Below, in pieces: positions 44,537 to 55,191 of a stretch of DNA of 64,000 nucleotides (the stretch's first letter is position 1; every line of letters starts with the position of its first letter). The position numbers and the translations under genes are program-made. The notes beneath the pieces were generated by a model. It saw nothing but the letters and a program-made list of their open reading frames with translations, did no database searches and had not been told where the DNA came from. Origin of the DNA: Amycolatopsis benzoatilytica AK 16/65 (GTDB taxonomy: Bacteria > Actinomycetota > Actinomycetes > Mycobacteriales > Pseudonocardiaceae). Where the stretch lies: contig NZ_KB912942.1 of assembly GCF_000383915.1 (NCBI RefSeq), positions 4,089,795 through 4,153,794 on the forward strand, written 5' to 3'.

Positions 44537-46648
44537 GTGGACAACGCCACCGAAGCTCTCCGGACCCGCGCCGAGGCCCTGCTGCGCGCGCTCGCCGGAG
44601 ACACCGCCACCCTCCGCGAGGACCAGTGGACCGCCATCGAGGCACTGGTCGCGCACCATCGGCGCGCCCTGGTCGTGCAGCGCACCGGCTGGGGCAAGTC
44701 GGCGGTGTACTTCCTGGCCACCGCGCTGCTCCGAGAACAAGGAGCGGGGCCGACGGTCATCGTGTCGCCGCTGCTGGCGCTGATGCGCAACCAGATCTCC
44801 GCTGCCGCCCGGGCGGGGATCCACGCGGCCACGATCAACTCGGCCAACGCGCAGGAGTGGGACCAGGTCCAGGCGGCGGTGGCGGCCGGCGAGGTGGACG
44901 TGCTGCTGGTCAGCCCGGAGCGGCTGAACAACCCCGATTTCCGGGACAGCGTGCTGCCGAAGCTCACCGCCGGAGCCGGCCTGCTGGTGGTGGACGAGGC
45001 GCACTGCATTTCCGACTGGGGCCACGACTTCCGGCCGGACTACCGGCGGCTGCGGACGCTGCTGGGCGACCTGCCGGACGGCGTGCCGGTGCTGGCCACC
45101 ACCGCGACCGCGAACGACCGGGTGGCCACGGACGTCGCCGAGCAGCTCGGCATCGGCGGCGAAACCGGCACCCTCGTCCTGCGCGGCCCGCTGGACCGGG
45201 AAAGCCTGCGGCTGGCGGTGGCCGAGCTGCCGTCCGACGAAGCGCGGCTGGCATGGCTCGCCGAGCATCTGGCCGAACTTCCCGGGTCGGGCATCATCTA
45301 CACGCTCACCGTCGCCGCCGCGCACGACGTCGCCGCGCTGCTGTCCGACCGCGGCTATCCGGTGGCCGCCTACACCGGGAAGACCGATCCGGCCGACCGG
45401 CAGGCCGCGGAGGACGATCTGCTGGAGAACCGGGTCAAGGCGCTGGTGGCGACCTCCGCGCTCGGGATGGGCTTCGACAAGCCGGACCTCGGGTTCGTGG
45501 TGCACCTGGGCGCGCCGTCCTCGCCGATCGCCTACTACCAGCAGGTCGGCCGGGCCGGGCGCGGCGTGGAGCGGGCCGAGGTGGTGCTGCTGCCCGGACG
45601 CGAGGACAAGGCGATCTGGGCGTACTTCGGGTCGCTGGCGTTCCCGGACGAGCTGCGGGTGACCCAGGTGCTGAACGCGCTGTCCTATGCGGACCGTCCG
45701 CTTTCGACGGCAGCGCTGGAGCCGTCGGTCGAGCTGTCCCGATCGCGGCTGGAGATGGTGCTGAAAGTGCTCGATGTGGACGGTGCGGTGCGCCGGGTGC
45801 GCGGCGGCTGGGAAAGCACCGGGCAGCCATGGGAGTACGACCGGGATCGGTACGAGCGGGTCGGCGTCGCGAGGAAGGCCGAGCAGGAGGCGATGCTGGG
45901 GTACCTCCGGACGACCGGGTGCCGGATGGAGTATCTGCGGCGGCAGCTCGACGATCCGGAAGCGGTGCCGTGCGGGCGGTGCGACAACTGCACCGGCAGG
46001 CATTGGGACACGACGGTGTCCGAGGAAGTCGCTGGCGCGACGAGGGAGCGGCTGGACCGGCCGGGCGTCGCAGTGGCACCGCGAAAACAGTGGCCGAGCG
46101 GGATGAGCGGTCTCGACGTGCCGCTGTCCGGGCGGATCGCCCCCGGCGATCAGGCCGAGCCGGGACAGGTGCTGGGCAGGCTGACCGACGTGGGCTGGGG
46201 CGGCCGGCTGCGCGAACTGCTCGGCCCGGGAGCGCCGGACGCCGAGGTGCCCGACTCGGTGTTCGACGCATGCGTGAAAGTGCTGGCGGGCTGGCAATGG
46301 GCGCAGCGTCCGGTCGCGGTGGTGGCGATCCCGTCCGCGACGCGGCCGCAGCTGGTGGACAGCCTGGCCCTGCGGCTGTCAGCGGTCGGACGACTGGACT
46401 ATCTCGGCGAACTGGCGTCGGCCGGTCCGCCGCCGCGCCAGGCGAACAGCGCGCAACGGCTGGCGGATCTGTGGCGACGGCTGAGCTTGCCGGCGGACGT
46501 GGCGGCGAACGTCGCGCAGACACGCGGGCCGGTGCTGCTGGTGGACGACCTGATCGACACCGGGTGGACGATGACGCTGGCGTCCCGGCTGCTGCGGCAG
46601 GCGGGGGCGGAGGGGGTGCTGCCGTTTGCGTTGGCCAGCACTTCTTGA
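44537..46648 (+). CDS. RecQ-family DNA helicase with C-terminal phosphoribosyltransferase-like domain
   Basis: A 703-residue protein. Residues about 20-360 form a RecQ helicase core: motif I QRTGWGKSAVYF, II VVDEAHCISDWGHDFRPDY, III ATTATAND, and VI QQVGRAGRG. A zinc-binding segment has cysteines in CRMEYLRRQ and VPCGRCDNC. After a linker, the C-terminal 150 residues resemble a type I phosphoribosyltransferase, with the PRPP loop GPVLLVDDLIDTGWTMTLAS at about 664-683. The HRDC domain of classical RecQ is absent. The PRTase part may bind a nucleotide or PRPP to control the helicase; that is inference. GTG 44537 is chosen since it starts just before the helicase domain. Confidence 0.9.
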   Translation: MDNATEALRTRAEALLRALAGDTATLREDQWTAIEALVAHHRRALVVQRTGWGKSAVYFLATALLREQGAGPTVIVSPLLALMRNQISAAARAGIHAATINSANAQEWDQVQAAVAAGEVDVLLVSPERLNNPDFRDSVLPKLTAGAGLLVVDEAHCISDWGHDFRPDYRRLRTLLGDLPDGVPVLATTATANDRVATDVAEQLGIGGETGTLVLRGPLDRESLRLAVAELPSDEARLAWLAEHLAELPGSGIIYTLTVAAAHDVAALLSDRGYPVAAYTGKTDPADRQAAEDDLLENRVKALVATSALGMGFDKPDLGFVVHLGAPSSPIAYYQQVGRAGRGVERAEVVLLPGREDKAIWAYFGSLAFPDELRVTQVLNALSYADRPLSTAALEPSVELSRSRLEMVLKVLDVDGAVRRVRGGWESTGQPWEYDRDRYERVGVARKAEQEAMLGYLRTTGCRMEYLRRQLDDPEAVPCGRCDNCTGRHWDTTVSEEVAGATRERLDRPGVAVAPRKQWPSGMSGLDVPLSGRIAPGDQAEPGQVLGRLTDVGWGGRLRELLGPGAPDAEVPDSVFDACVKVLAGWQWAQRPVAVVAIPSATRPQLVDSLALRLSAVGRLDYLGELASAGPPPRQANSAQRLADLWRRLSLPADVAANVAQTRGPVLLVDDLIDTGWTMTLASRLLRQAGAEGVLPFALASTS

Positions 46649-47045
46649 GGTGCGGCGAGCGAGGCGGCGATGTGCGCGGCGAAGCTGGACCGGGTAGTGC
46701 GACGGGGTTCTGCGCAGCGGTGATCGGGAAGCCGTCGGCTGCTGATACCGGCGGCGGCGAGGCCGGCGATGGTCGGTTCCGTGAAGGGCCCCTTGAGAGA
46801 ATCCAAGTCCCGCGAGGGGCCCCCTCACGGACTTCGGCAGCACGCGTGAAGGCTCGTCCAGGGCGGAGACAACCCGCTAGGCCGCATCGGCAGCCGGGAA
46901 CCGGCCGGCTTTCGCTCAGCCAAGCCAATCTCGTGCTACCCACCGCAGTGGGTCAAGCACCAACTGCCATCCTTCGACGGGATCTACCGATCCCCGGGCA
47001 TTTCTGGCAAAGTGCCGTTCCACCCTGCGGCGTGGAGGTTGTCCG
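46649..47045. other. Intergenic region between recQ and the MFS gene
   Basis: About 400 bases with palindromic element copy 5 and no supported gene. The stretch before the MFS start is less GC-rich and presumably carries its promoter. TTGTCCG directly precedes the ATG, so the MFS gene lacks an obvious ribosome-binding site apart from GGAGG at 47035-47039. Confidence 0.5.
46779..46831. repeat. Intergenic palindromic element, copy 5
   Basis: CCGTGAAGGGCCCCTTGAG pairs imperfectly with CGAGGGGCCCCCTCACGG around a 15-base middle that has lost its symmetry. It lies 130 bases after recQ, between genes in the same direction. Confidence 0.82.
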
Positions 47046-48338
47046 ATGGCCGGTCCTGCGACCGAACAAGGCGTCACCCGGCACCGGCTGCCGGTGCGGA
47101 AGTTGTTCGCCGCCAGTGCAGGCAATGCGCTCGAGTGGTTCGACTGGACCATTTACGCGACCTTCAGCATCTACTTCGCGCACGCCTTCTTCCCCGCCGG
47201 AAACGAAGCGCTCGCACTGATCAACACGTTCGCCACGTACGCGCTCGCGTTCTTCTTCCGTCCCCTCGGCGGCGTGCTGCTCGGCCGGTTCGCGGATGTG
47301 CGCGGGCGCAAGCCGGCCATGTTGCTGACCATCACGCTCATGGCGGGCGGCTCCGTCGCGATCGGGCTGCTGCCGACGTTCGAGCAGGTCGGCTGGCTCG
47401 CTCCGATTCTGCTGCTGCTCGCGCGGATCGCACAGGGCCTCTCGCTCGGCGGCGAAGTGTCCAATGCTTCCGCGTACCTCGGCGAGGTCTCGCCCAGGGA
47501 ACGGCGCGGCCGCTACTCCTCCTTCTTCTACATCTCGACCGGGTCCGCGGTGCTCATCGCGACCGTTCTCGGCTTCGTGCTCGCCCGCACTATGACCAAA
47601 GCGGACCTCGCCGGCTACGGCTGGCGCATTCCGTTCCTGCTCGGCGGGGTACTCGGCGTCGTCGGGCTCTGGTTGCGCCGCAGTCTTGAGGAAACCGAGC
47701 TGTACCACGAGAAAAAGGAAACCGCGCGACGGGTCGAGCGGCCGCTGCTCACCACGGTCACCCAACATCCCCGTGCGGTCGGGCAGCTCGTCGGGTTCTC
47801 GATGCTCTCCACCCTTTGCTACTACACGTTCTTCAGCGCCCTCACGTCCTTCGCGGTCAAGGGCCGCGGCGCGGACGACGTCGACACGTTCCTCGCGCTT
47901 TCCATCGCGACCGCGCTGTTCGTCGTCCTCCAGTACCCGATGGGCGCGCTCGCCGACCGGTACGGGCGGCGTCCTCAGCTGCTCGTCTGGTCCGGGGCGA
48001 CCGCGCTCGTGATCGTGCCGCTCTCCTACCTGGTGCGGCCCGGGTTCGGGAACCTGCTGGTGGTGTTCGGCGTCGGTCTCGTCCTCTACACCGCGATGAC
48101 CTCGATCGCCCCGGCGATCATGAGCGAACTGTTCCCCACCGAACTGCGCGGGCTGGGCATCGGCGCCTGGTACAACCTCACCGTCGCGGTCTTCGGCGGC
48201 ACCGCGCCGCTGGTGCTCAGCGCGCTGTCCGCGGCGGGTGCCTCTACCGCGTTCTTCTGGTATGTCGCGGTGGCGTCCGCGATCGCGTTCGTCGTGATCC
48301 TCCGGATGCCGGAAACCAAGGGCAGCGAACTGAAGTAA
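47046..48338 (+). CDS. MFS transporter, metabolite:H+ symporter family
   Basis: A 430-residue permease with 12 membrane segments. The start KLFAASAGNALEWFDWTIYA and the loop motif LLGRFADVRGRKPAML, then LSLGGEVSNASAYLGE, are characteristic of the MHS group that includes alpha-ketoglutarate, citrate, proline/betaine and shikimate carriers. The central loop holds RRSLEETELYHEKKE. It probably imports an organic acid with protons. It is followed by argS after 57 bases, but argS has its own strong ribosome site and could be separately transcribed. Confidence 0.92.
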   Translation: MAGPATEQGVTRHRLPVRKLFAASAGNALEWFDWTIYATFSIYFAHAFFPAGNEALALINTFATYALAFFFRPLGGVLLGRFADVRGRKPAMLLTITLMAGGSVAIGLLPTFEQVGWLAPILLLLARIAQGLSLGGEVSNASAYLGEVSPRERRGRYSSFFYISTGSAVLIATVLGFVLARTMTKADLAGYGWRIPFLLGGVLGVVGLWLRRSLEETELYHEKKETARRVERPLLTTVTQHPRAVGQLVGFSMLSTLCYYTFFSALTSFAVKGRGADDVDTFLALSIATALFVVLQYPMGALADRYGRRPQLLVWSGATALVIVPLSYLVRPGFGNLLVVFGVGLVLYTAMTSIAPAIMSELFPTELRGLGIGAWYNLTVAVFGGTAPLVLSALSAAGASTAFFWYVAVASAIAFVVILRMPETKGSELK

Positions 48339-48395
48339 AAGTCCTCGCGCGCGGTCGGTAGTCTGCAACGATCGACTACGCGAAGGAGGGACACC

Positions 48396-50114
48396 GTGCA
48401 GCAGCTCGAGGTTAGTGAGGAACTGGCGCGACGCGTGGTGGCCGCCCTCCGCCGTGCGTTCGACGTCGAGCTCAGTCCGGCTGAGGCGCTCATCGCGGTG
48501 TCCGCTCGCGACGGGGTCGATTACCAGTGCAACCTGGCGATGAGCCTCGGCAAGCGGCTGGGCAAGCCGCCGCGCGAGGTCGCGGCCGGGATTGTCGAGC
48601 AGCTGGAACTCGACGGGGTCGCCGACCGGCCGGAGATCGCCGGGCCGGGGTTCCTGAACTTCGTGCTGCGCCGCGAATGGCTTGAGCAGCGTGTCGCCGA
48701 GCAGGCAGGCGACGAGCGGCTCGGCGTCGCGCTGGTAGCGCAGCCGAAGCGGATCGCGCTCGACTACAGCAGCCCCAACGTCGCCAAGGAAATGCATGTC
48801 GGGCACCTGCGCACCAGCGTGATCGGCGACGCGATCGCGCGGCTGCTGCGGTTTGTCGGGCATGAGGTGCTGCCGCACAACCACCTCGGCGACTGGGGCA
48901 CCCCGTTCGGCATGCTCATCGAGTACCGGCTGGCCGAGCCGGACGCGGACCGTGGCGAGCTCAACGCGTTCTACCAAGCGGCACGCCAGAAATTCGACTC
49001 CGACGAGGACTTCGCGAACCGCTCCCGCGAACGCGTGGTGAAGCTGCAGAGCGGCGATCCGGAAACGCTCGCGTTCTGGCAGGAGCTGATCGACGAGTCG
49101 ACCCGGCATTTCAACGCGGTCTACCGCCAGCTCGGCATCACCCTGACCGACGCCGACGTCTACGGCGAAAGTTTCTACAACCCGTACCTCGGCAAAGTCG
49201 TCGAAGAGCTGGAAGCCGACGGTCTCACCGAGGTCAGCGACGGTGCGGTCTGCGTGTTCCCGGAAGGCTTCCACAACCGCGAGGGCGACCGGCTGCCACT
49301 GATCGTCCGCAAGCGCGACGGCGGCTACGGCTACGCGGCGACCGACCTCGCGACCGTGCGGTACTGGACCACCGAACGGGGCGCGACCGACCTGCTGTAC
49401 GTCGTCGGTTCCCCGCAGGCACAGCACTTCGCGATGGTGTTCGCGGTGTGCCGCGCCGCCGGCTGGCTCGACGGCGTGCATGCCGAGCACATCGGCTTCG
49501 GCTCGGTTCTCGGCGCGGACGGCAAGGTGATGCGCACCCGCGCCGGCGAGTCCGTCAAGCTCGCCGATCTGCTCGACGAGGCGGTGTCGCAGGCCGCGGA
49601 GATCGTCGCCGAGCGCAGCGAACTCAGCGCCGAAGAACAGCAGCAGGTCGCGCACGCCGTGGGTGTCGGAGCCGTGAAGTATGCCGACCTGTCCGGTGAC
49701 CGCGAGCGCGACTACGTCTTCGACTGGAACCGGATGCTCGCGAAGGAGGGCAACACTTCCGTGTACCTCCAGTACGCGCACGCGCGGATCGAGTCGATCC
49801 TCGCCAAGGCAGGCGAATCTGCTGGTGACGCACCGATCCTGCTCGCCAAGCCAGCTGAGCGCGCGCTTGCGCTCACGCTGCTGCGGTTCAGCGAAGCCGT
49901 ACACGCCGCGACGTCGGCGTACGCGCCGCACAAGCTCTGCACCTACCTGTACGACGCCGCGGTCTCGTTCTCGCGCTTCTACGAGCAGTGCCCGGTGCTG
50001 CTCGCCGAAACGCCGGAACTGCGCGCTTCGCGGGTACAGCTGGCCACACTGACCGCACGCACGCTCGTGCAGGGCTTGGCGCTCCTCGGGATCGAAGCGC
50101 CACGCCGTCTCTGA
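48396..50114 (+). CDS. argS: Arginyl-tRNA synthetase
   Basis: A 572-residue class I aminoacyl-tRNA synthetase. The N-terminal additional domain (about 1-110) precedes the active site SSPNVAKEMHVGHLRTSVIG, the HIGH-like motif. The KMSKS equivalent is degenerate (DGKVMRTRAGESVKL), as is usual for ArgRS. The DALR anticodon-binding domain ends the protein. The GTG start is preceded by GAAGGAGGG. Its TGA directly abuts the convergent TetR gene's stop, the two forming TGATCA. Confidence 0.96.
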   Translation: MQQLEVSEELARRVVAALRRAFDVELSPAEALIAVSARDGVDYQCNLAMSLGKRLGKPPREVAAGIVEQLELDGVADRPEIAGPGFLNFVLRREWLEQRVAEQAGDERLGVALVAQPKRIALDYSSPNVAKEMHVGHLRTSVIGDAIARLLRFVGHEVLPHNHLGDWGTPFGMLIEYRLAEPDADRGELNAFYQAARQKFDSDEDFANRSRERVVKLQSGDPETLAFWQELIDESTRHFNAVYRQLGITLTDADVYGESFYNPYLGKVVEELEADGLTEVSDGAVCVFPEGFHNREGDRLPLIVRKRDGGYGYAATDLATVRYWTTERGATDLLYVVGSPQAQHFAMVFAVCRAAGWLDGVHAEHIGFGSVLGADGKVMRTRAGESVKLADLLDEAVSQAAEIVAERSELSAEEQQQVAHAVGVGAVKYADLSGDRERDYVFDWNRMLAKEGNTSVYLQYAHARIESILAKAGESAGDAPILLAKPAERALALTLLRFSEAVHAATSAYAPHKLCTYLYDAAVSFSRFYEQCPVLLAETPELRASRVQLATLTARTLVQGLALLGIEAPRRL

Positions 50115-50747
50115 TCATCCGATGTGGACGAGCGCCATGAGCGTGTCGGCGACCTCGTCCACGGCCTTCCCCCGCGCGGCGGGCGGCAGTTCACCGCACC
50201 AGATGGGCGCTTGGCTCATGGCCGCGTGCATGCATTGCAGCACCGTGTCGACGCTGGTGACGGTGAACTCGCCGCTCGCCAGGCCGTCTTCGATCAGCGC
50301 GCGGAACAGCGAGTCGTGTCGCCGCCGTAGCTCCTTGATGCGTTCCCGCTGCGCGCTCGGCCATTCGCGCGGCATCAGGAACACCCGCAGCGCGGCCGGA
50401 TAGTCGTTGACCGCGATCGTCACGTGCTCGTGGATCAACGCGCGCAGCCGTGCGCCCGGCGTGCCTTCGGCTTGTTCCAGCAGCCGTTCCAGCCGGGCCG
50501 TCCACTCGTCGCCCAGCGTCTCGATCGCGGCCGTGCCCAGCTCGTCCTTGCTGGCGAAGTAGTAGTACAGCGAGCCCTTGGTGACGTCGAGCCGTTCGGC
50601 GACGTGCTCCAGGCTGACCGCGTCGTACCCGCGCTCGCCGAACAGCTCGGCCGCCGTCGTGAGGATCTCTTGGATCCGCTTGCCCCTTTTGCGCTGCACG
50701 CGCTCGGACGACGGCTTCAGCTCGTTCGCCGCCTGCTGCGCGCCCAT
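50115..50747 (-). CDS. TetR/AcrR-family regulator of the alicyclic acid operon
   Basis: A 210-residue repressor-type regulator. The N-terminus is basic (RVQRKRGKRIQEILTTAAEL), and the HTH is DAVSLEHVAERLDVTKGSLY then YYFASKDELG. The C-terminal domain resembles the TetR groups that sense acyl-CoA or fatty-acid-like ligands, though that is only an impression. ATG 50747 is preferred over a start 57 bases upstream because GGGGAGGAA precedes it. It is divergent from the four-gene operon at 50863 with an AT-rich palindrome between them, so it most likely controls that operon and itself. Confidence 0.9.
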   Translation of the reverse strand: MGAQQAANELKPSSERVQRKRGKRIQEILTTAAELFGERGYDAVSLEHVAERLDVTKGSLYYYFASKDELGTAAIETLGDEWTARLERLLEQAEGTPGARLRALIHEHVTIAVNDYPAALRVFLMPREWPSAQRERIKELRRRHDSLFRALIEDGLASGEFTVTSVDTVLQCMHAAMSQAPIWCGELPPAARGKAVDEVADTLMALVHIG

Positions 50748-50787
50748 CCCGTTCCTCCCCGTTCTCCGCTGTCCTGAAAGCCTACCG

Positions 50788-50805
50788 GTTGACCATAAAG
50801 TCAAC
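50788..50805. promoter_or_regulatory. Candidate operator GTTGAC-N6-GTCAAC
   Basis: A perfect palindrome with 6-base arms and a 6-base spacer (CATAAA) in the divergent promoter between the TetR gene and the operon. A second, imperfect palindrome TTGACTCTTAGTTCAA follows at 50808-50823. This is the most AT-rich spot in the neighbourhood. The shared TTGAC word could also serve as a -35 element, so repression by promoter occlusion is plausible. Confidence 0.6.
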
Positions 50806-50862
50806 TCTTGACTCTTAGTTCAAATTTTGTCACGGTGGTCAGACAGCAGACGGGAGCGAATG

Positions 50863-51657
50863 ATGGAGTTCGAGGACATCCGGTACGAGATCGACGGCCC
50901 GGCGGCAGTCGTCACGATCGACCGGCCGCACCGCTACAACGCCTTCCGCGGCCGCACCGTCGACGAGCTGATCAAGGCGTTCCGCCTGGCCTGGGCGGAC
51001 AAACAGGTACAGGCGGTGATCCTCACCGGTGCCGGCGACAAGGCGTTCTGCACCGGCGGCGACGTCAAGCAGCGTGCGGAGACCGGCGACTACGGCCCGA
51101 CCGAGAGCGGCATGTTCGAGATCGGCAATCTGCACAAGCTGATCCGCGACCTGCCGAAGCCGGTGATCGCCGCGGTCAACGGGGTCGCGGTCGGCGGCGG
51201 ACACGTGCTGCACGTCCTCTGCGACGTGACAATCGCCAGCGAAACCGCGCGATTCGGCCAGGCCGGGCCGCGCGTCGGATCGTTCGACGCCGGGTTTGGT
51301 TCCGCGTACCTCGCCCGGGTTGTCGGAGAAAAGAAGGCACGGGAGATCTGGTTCTTCTGCCGCCAGTACGACGCGGCCGAGGCGGAACGGATGGGCCTGG
51401 TCAACGCGGTCGTGCCGCCGGGCGAACTGCTCAAGACGGCCAAGGCGTGGGCCGGCGACGCCGCCGCGCTGAGCCCGACCGCGCTGCGGTTTCTCAAGCA
51501 GTCCTTCAACGCCGACACCGACCACCAGGCCGGACTGTCCAATTTGGCCATGTCCGCGCTCGACCTGTTCACCGCCTCGCCGGAGGGTTTGGAAGGCGCG
51601 CAAGCGTTTGCCGAGAAGCGCAAGCCGGACTTCGTCTCGCACGTGAACTGGCACTGA
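50863..51657 (+). CDS. badI: 2-ketocyclohexanecarboxyl-CoA hydrolase (BadI-like, ring-opening)
   Basis: A 264-residue crotonase-fold enzyme resembling Rhodopseudomonas palustris BadI, which opens 2-oxocyclohexane-1-carboxyl-CoA to pimeloyl-CoA. Shared BadI-specific stretches include FEDIRYEIDG, NAFRGRTVDELIKAF, CTGGDVKQRAETGDYG, VVGEKKAREIWFFCRQY and TALRFLKQSFNADTDHQAG. MenB, the other ring-forming or ring-opening crotonase, is the nearest alternative, but the next three genes are the other steps of the same pathway. ATG 50863 and the adjacent ATG 50860 are both possible; the former has better spacing from GGGAG. Confidence 0.88.
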   Translation: MEFEDIRYEIDGPAAVVTIDRPHRYNAFRGRTVDELIKAFRLAWADKQVQAVILTGAGDKAFCTGGDVKQRAETGDYGPTESGMFEIGNLHKLIRDLPKPVIAAVNGVAVGGGHVLHVLCDVTIASETARFGQAGPRVGSFDAGFGSAYLARVVGEKKAREIWFFCRQYDAAEAERMGLVNAVVPPGELLKTAKAWAGDAAALSPTALRFLKQSFNADTDHQAGLSNLAMSALDLFTASPEGLEGAQAFAEKRKPDFVSHVNWH

Positions 51658-51659
51658 CC

Positions 51660-52805
51660 ATGGACTTCCGGTTCTCCGACGACGAGGACGCCTACCGCGC
51701 CGAACTGCGCCGGTTTGCCACGAAAGTCCTCGCCCCGCATTACCAATCCGACGACCGGGCAGCGAAGCTGCGGCCCCAGCTCGTCGCCGACCTGGCCGCG
51801 ATGGGCCTCACCGGCCTGCGCATCCCGCAACGCCACGGCGGGCAGGAGGCCAGCGCGGTCGTCGCCGGGATGGCCGCCGAGGAGGTCGCGCGCGGCGACT
51901 TCAACGCCTCGTACCTGATCATCGTCAGCGCGCTGGTCAGCGACATCCTCACCCGCAACGCGACCGAGCAGCAGCAGGCCGCCTGGCTGCCGCCGATCGC
52001 CGCCGGAGAGGTCGTGCCCGCGTTCTGCATCACCGAACCGGGCCACGGAACCGACGCCGCGAAGCTGGAGATGAAGGCCGAACCGGACGGCGAAGGCTGG
52101 CGGCTCACCGGCGAGAAGACCTCGATCACGCTGGGCATGTCCGCGGACGTCGCGCTCGTCCTCGCCCGCACCGGCGGTCCGGGCGCTCGCGGGGTGAGCG
52201 CGTTCTGGGTCGAGCTGGACGACGCCCATGTGTCGCGAGCGGCGTTCGACGATCTCGGCAGCCGGGCGATCGGCCGGGCTTCCCTGCACTTCGACGGGCT
52301 GCCGGTGCCGAGAGCGGCGCTGGTCGGCGGCGAGGGCCAGGGCTTCGTATCGGTCATGCAGGGCTTCGACTACTCGCGCGCGATCATCGGCCTCGCCTGC
52401 CTTGGCGCGGCCCAGGTATCCCTCGACGAAGCGCTGCAGTGGTCCCGCGACCGCGAAGCGTTCGGCAGCCCGATCGGCACCTTCCAGGGCGTCGCGTTTC
52501 CGCTCGCCGAGCAGGCGACCTACCTGCGCGGAGCCCGCCATGTCTGCTACGAAGCGTTGTGGCGCAAGGACAACGACGTCGAGCACAGCACCGAGGCGGC
52601 GATGGCGAAATTCTGGGCGCCCAAGCTGGCCGCCGAGACCATCCACCAGTGCCTGCTGACGTTCGGGCATCTCGGGTATTCCAGCGAGAGCCCGGTCGGG
52701 CAGCGGCTGCGCGACGTGATCGGGCTGGAAATCGGCGACGGCACGGCACAGGTGTCCAAGCTCGTCATCGCGCGCAACCTGCTCGGCCGCGCCTACGCCC
52801 CCTAA
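51660..52805 (+). CDS. aliB: Acyl-CoA dehydrogenase, cyclohexanecarboxyl-CoA dehydrogenase-like
   Basis: A 381-residue FAD-dependent dehydrogenase that would introduce the first ring double bond. Family patterns are ITEPGHGTDAAKLEMKAE, the FAD loop EKTSITLGMSADVAL, SRDREAFGSPIGTFQGVAF and TIHQCLLTFGHLGYSSESP. At the position of the catalytic Glu in the IYEGT motif of medium-chain enzymes there is Asp (about residue 360, GDGTAQVSKL), so the base may be elsewhere, as reported for alicyclic acyl-CoA dehydrogenases. It starts 3 bases after the badI-like stop. The specific assignment to cyclohexanecarboxyl-CoA depends on its neighbours. Confidence 0.82.
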   Translation: MDFRFSDDEDAYRAELRRFATKVLAPHYQSDDRAAKLRPQLVADLAAMGLTGLRIPQRHGGQEASAVVAGMAAEEVARGDFNASYLIIVSALVSDILTRNATEQQQAAWLPPIAAGEVVPAFCITEPGHGTDAAKLEMKAEPDGEGWRLTGEKTSITLGMSADVALVLARTGGPGARGVSAFWVELDDAHVSRAAFDDLGSRAIGRASLHFDGLPVPRAALVGGEGQGFVSVMQGFDYSRAIIGLACLGAAQVSLDEALQWSRDREAFGSPIGTFQGVAFPLAEQATYLRGARHVCYEALWRKDNDVEHSTEAAMAKFWAPKLAAETIHQCLLTFGHLGYSSESPVGQRLRDVIGLEIGDGTAQVSKLVIARNLLGRAYAP

Positions 52806-52814
52806 GGAGACACC

Positions 52815-53549
52815 GTGCTCAAGGACAAAATCGTCATCGTCACCGGCGCCGGTCAGGGCATCGGCCGCGGCATCGCCGAAAAACTGGCCGCCGAGGGCGC
52901 GACCGTCGTGGTCAGCGACCTCAACGAAACCACCGCGAAGGAGACCGCGGACGCGATCGGCGGGGTCGGCCTGCCGCTGGACGTCACCTCCCCCGAGTCC
53001 GTGGCAGCCGCGGTCGAGCAGGTCCGCACCCAGTTCGGCCGCATCGATGTGCTGGTCAACAACGCCGGCTGGGACAAGGCGGGCCCGTTCGTACAGTCTG
53101 ACCGCGCCGACTGGGACCGGGTCGTCCAGATCAACCTCTACGGCGTGCTCAACACCTGCCGGGAGGTGCTGCCGGTGATGGCCGAACAAGGCTTCGGCTC
53201 GGTCGTCAACATCGCCTCCGACGCCGGTCGCGTCGGTTCGTCGGGCGAGGCGGTGTACTCCGCGGCGAAGGGCGGCGTCATCGCGTTCACCAAGTCGATC
53301 GCCCGGGAATTGGCGCGCAGCAACGTGAACGCGAACGCCGTCTGCCCCGGTCCGGCCGACACCGCGCTGTTCGCTTCGCTCGGCGGGGACAACCCGAAGC
53401 TGCGCGAGGCGCTGACCAAGGCCATCCCGTTCCGCCGGCTCGCACAGCCGTCGGACATCGCGAACGTGGTCGCTTTCCTTGCCTCCGACGAGGCCGCCTA
53501 CGTAACCGGCCAGACCGTCAGCGTCAGCGGCGGCCTCACCATGAGCTGA
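52815..53549 (+). CDS. badH: SDR dehydrogenase, 2-hydroxycyclohexanecarboxyl-CoA dehydrogenase-like (BadH)
   Basis: A 244-residue short-chain dehydrogenase. The NAD-binding motif is VTGAGQGIGRGIAEKLA, with NNAGWDKAGPF, catalytic Ser in VVNIASDAGRVGSSGEA and Tyr/Lys in VYSAAKGGVI. NNAGWDK and the C-terminal TGQTVSVSGGLTMS are, from memory, like BadH of R. palustris, which oxidises 2-hydroxycyclohexanecarboxyl-CoA to the 2-oxo form. The product is the substrate of the BadI-like hydrolase in this operon. It begins with GTG, 9 bases after aliB. Confidence 0.85.
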   Translation: MLKDKIVIVTGAGQGIGRGIAEKLAAEGATVVVSDLNETTAKETADAIGGVGLPLDVTSPESVAAAVEQVRTQFGRIDVLVNNAGWDKAGPFVQSDRADWDRVVQINLYGVLNTCREVLPVMAEQGFGSVVNIASDAGRVGSSGEAVYSAAKGGVIAFTKSIARELARSNVNANAVCPGPADTALFASLGGDNPKLREALTKAIPFRRLAQPSDIANVVAFLASDEAAYVTGQTVSVSGGLTMS

Positions 53550-53562
53550 CCCGGAGCCCGCC

Positions 53563-55191
<1,629 letters not shown>

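Noticed and set aside
44426..46297. 623-codon minus-strand open frame opposite recQ
   Set aside because: Low-complexity Arg/Gln/His-rich translation; recQ motifs are on the plus strand.
46953..49931. 992-codon minus-strand open frame opposite the MFS gene and argS
   Set aside because: Arg/Glu/His-rich shadow of two well-conserved genes.
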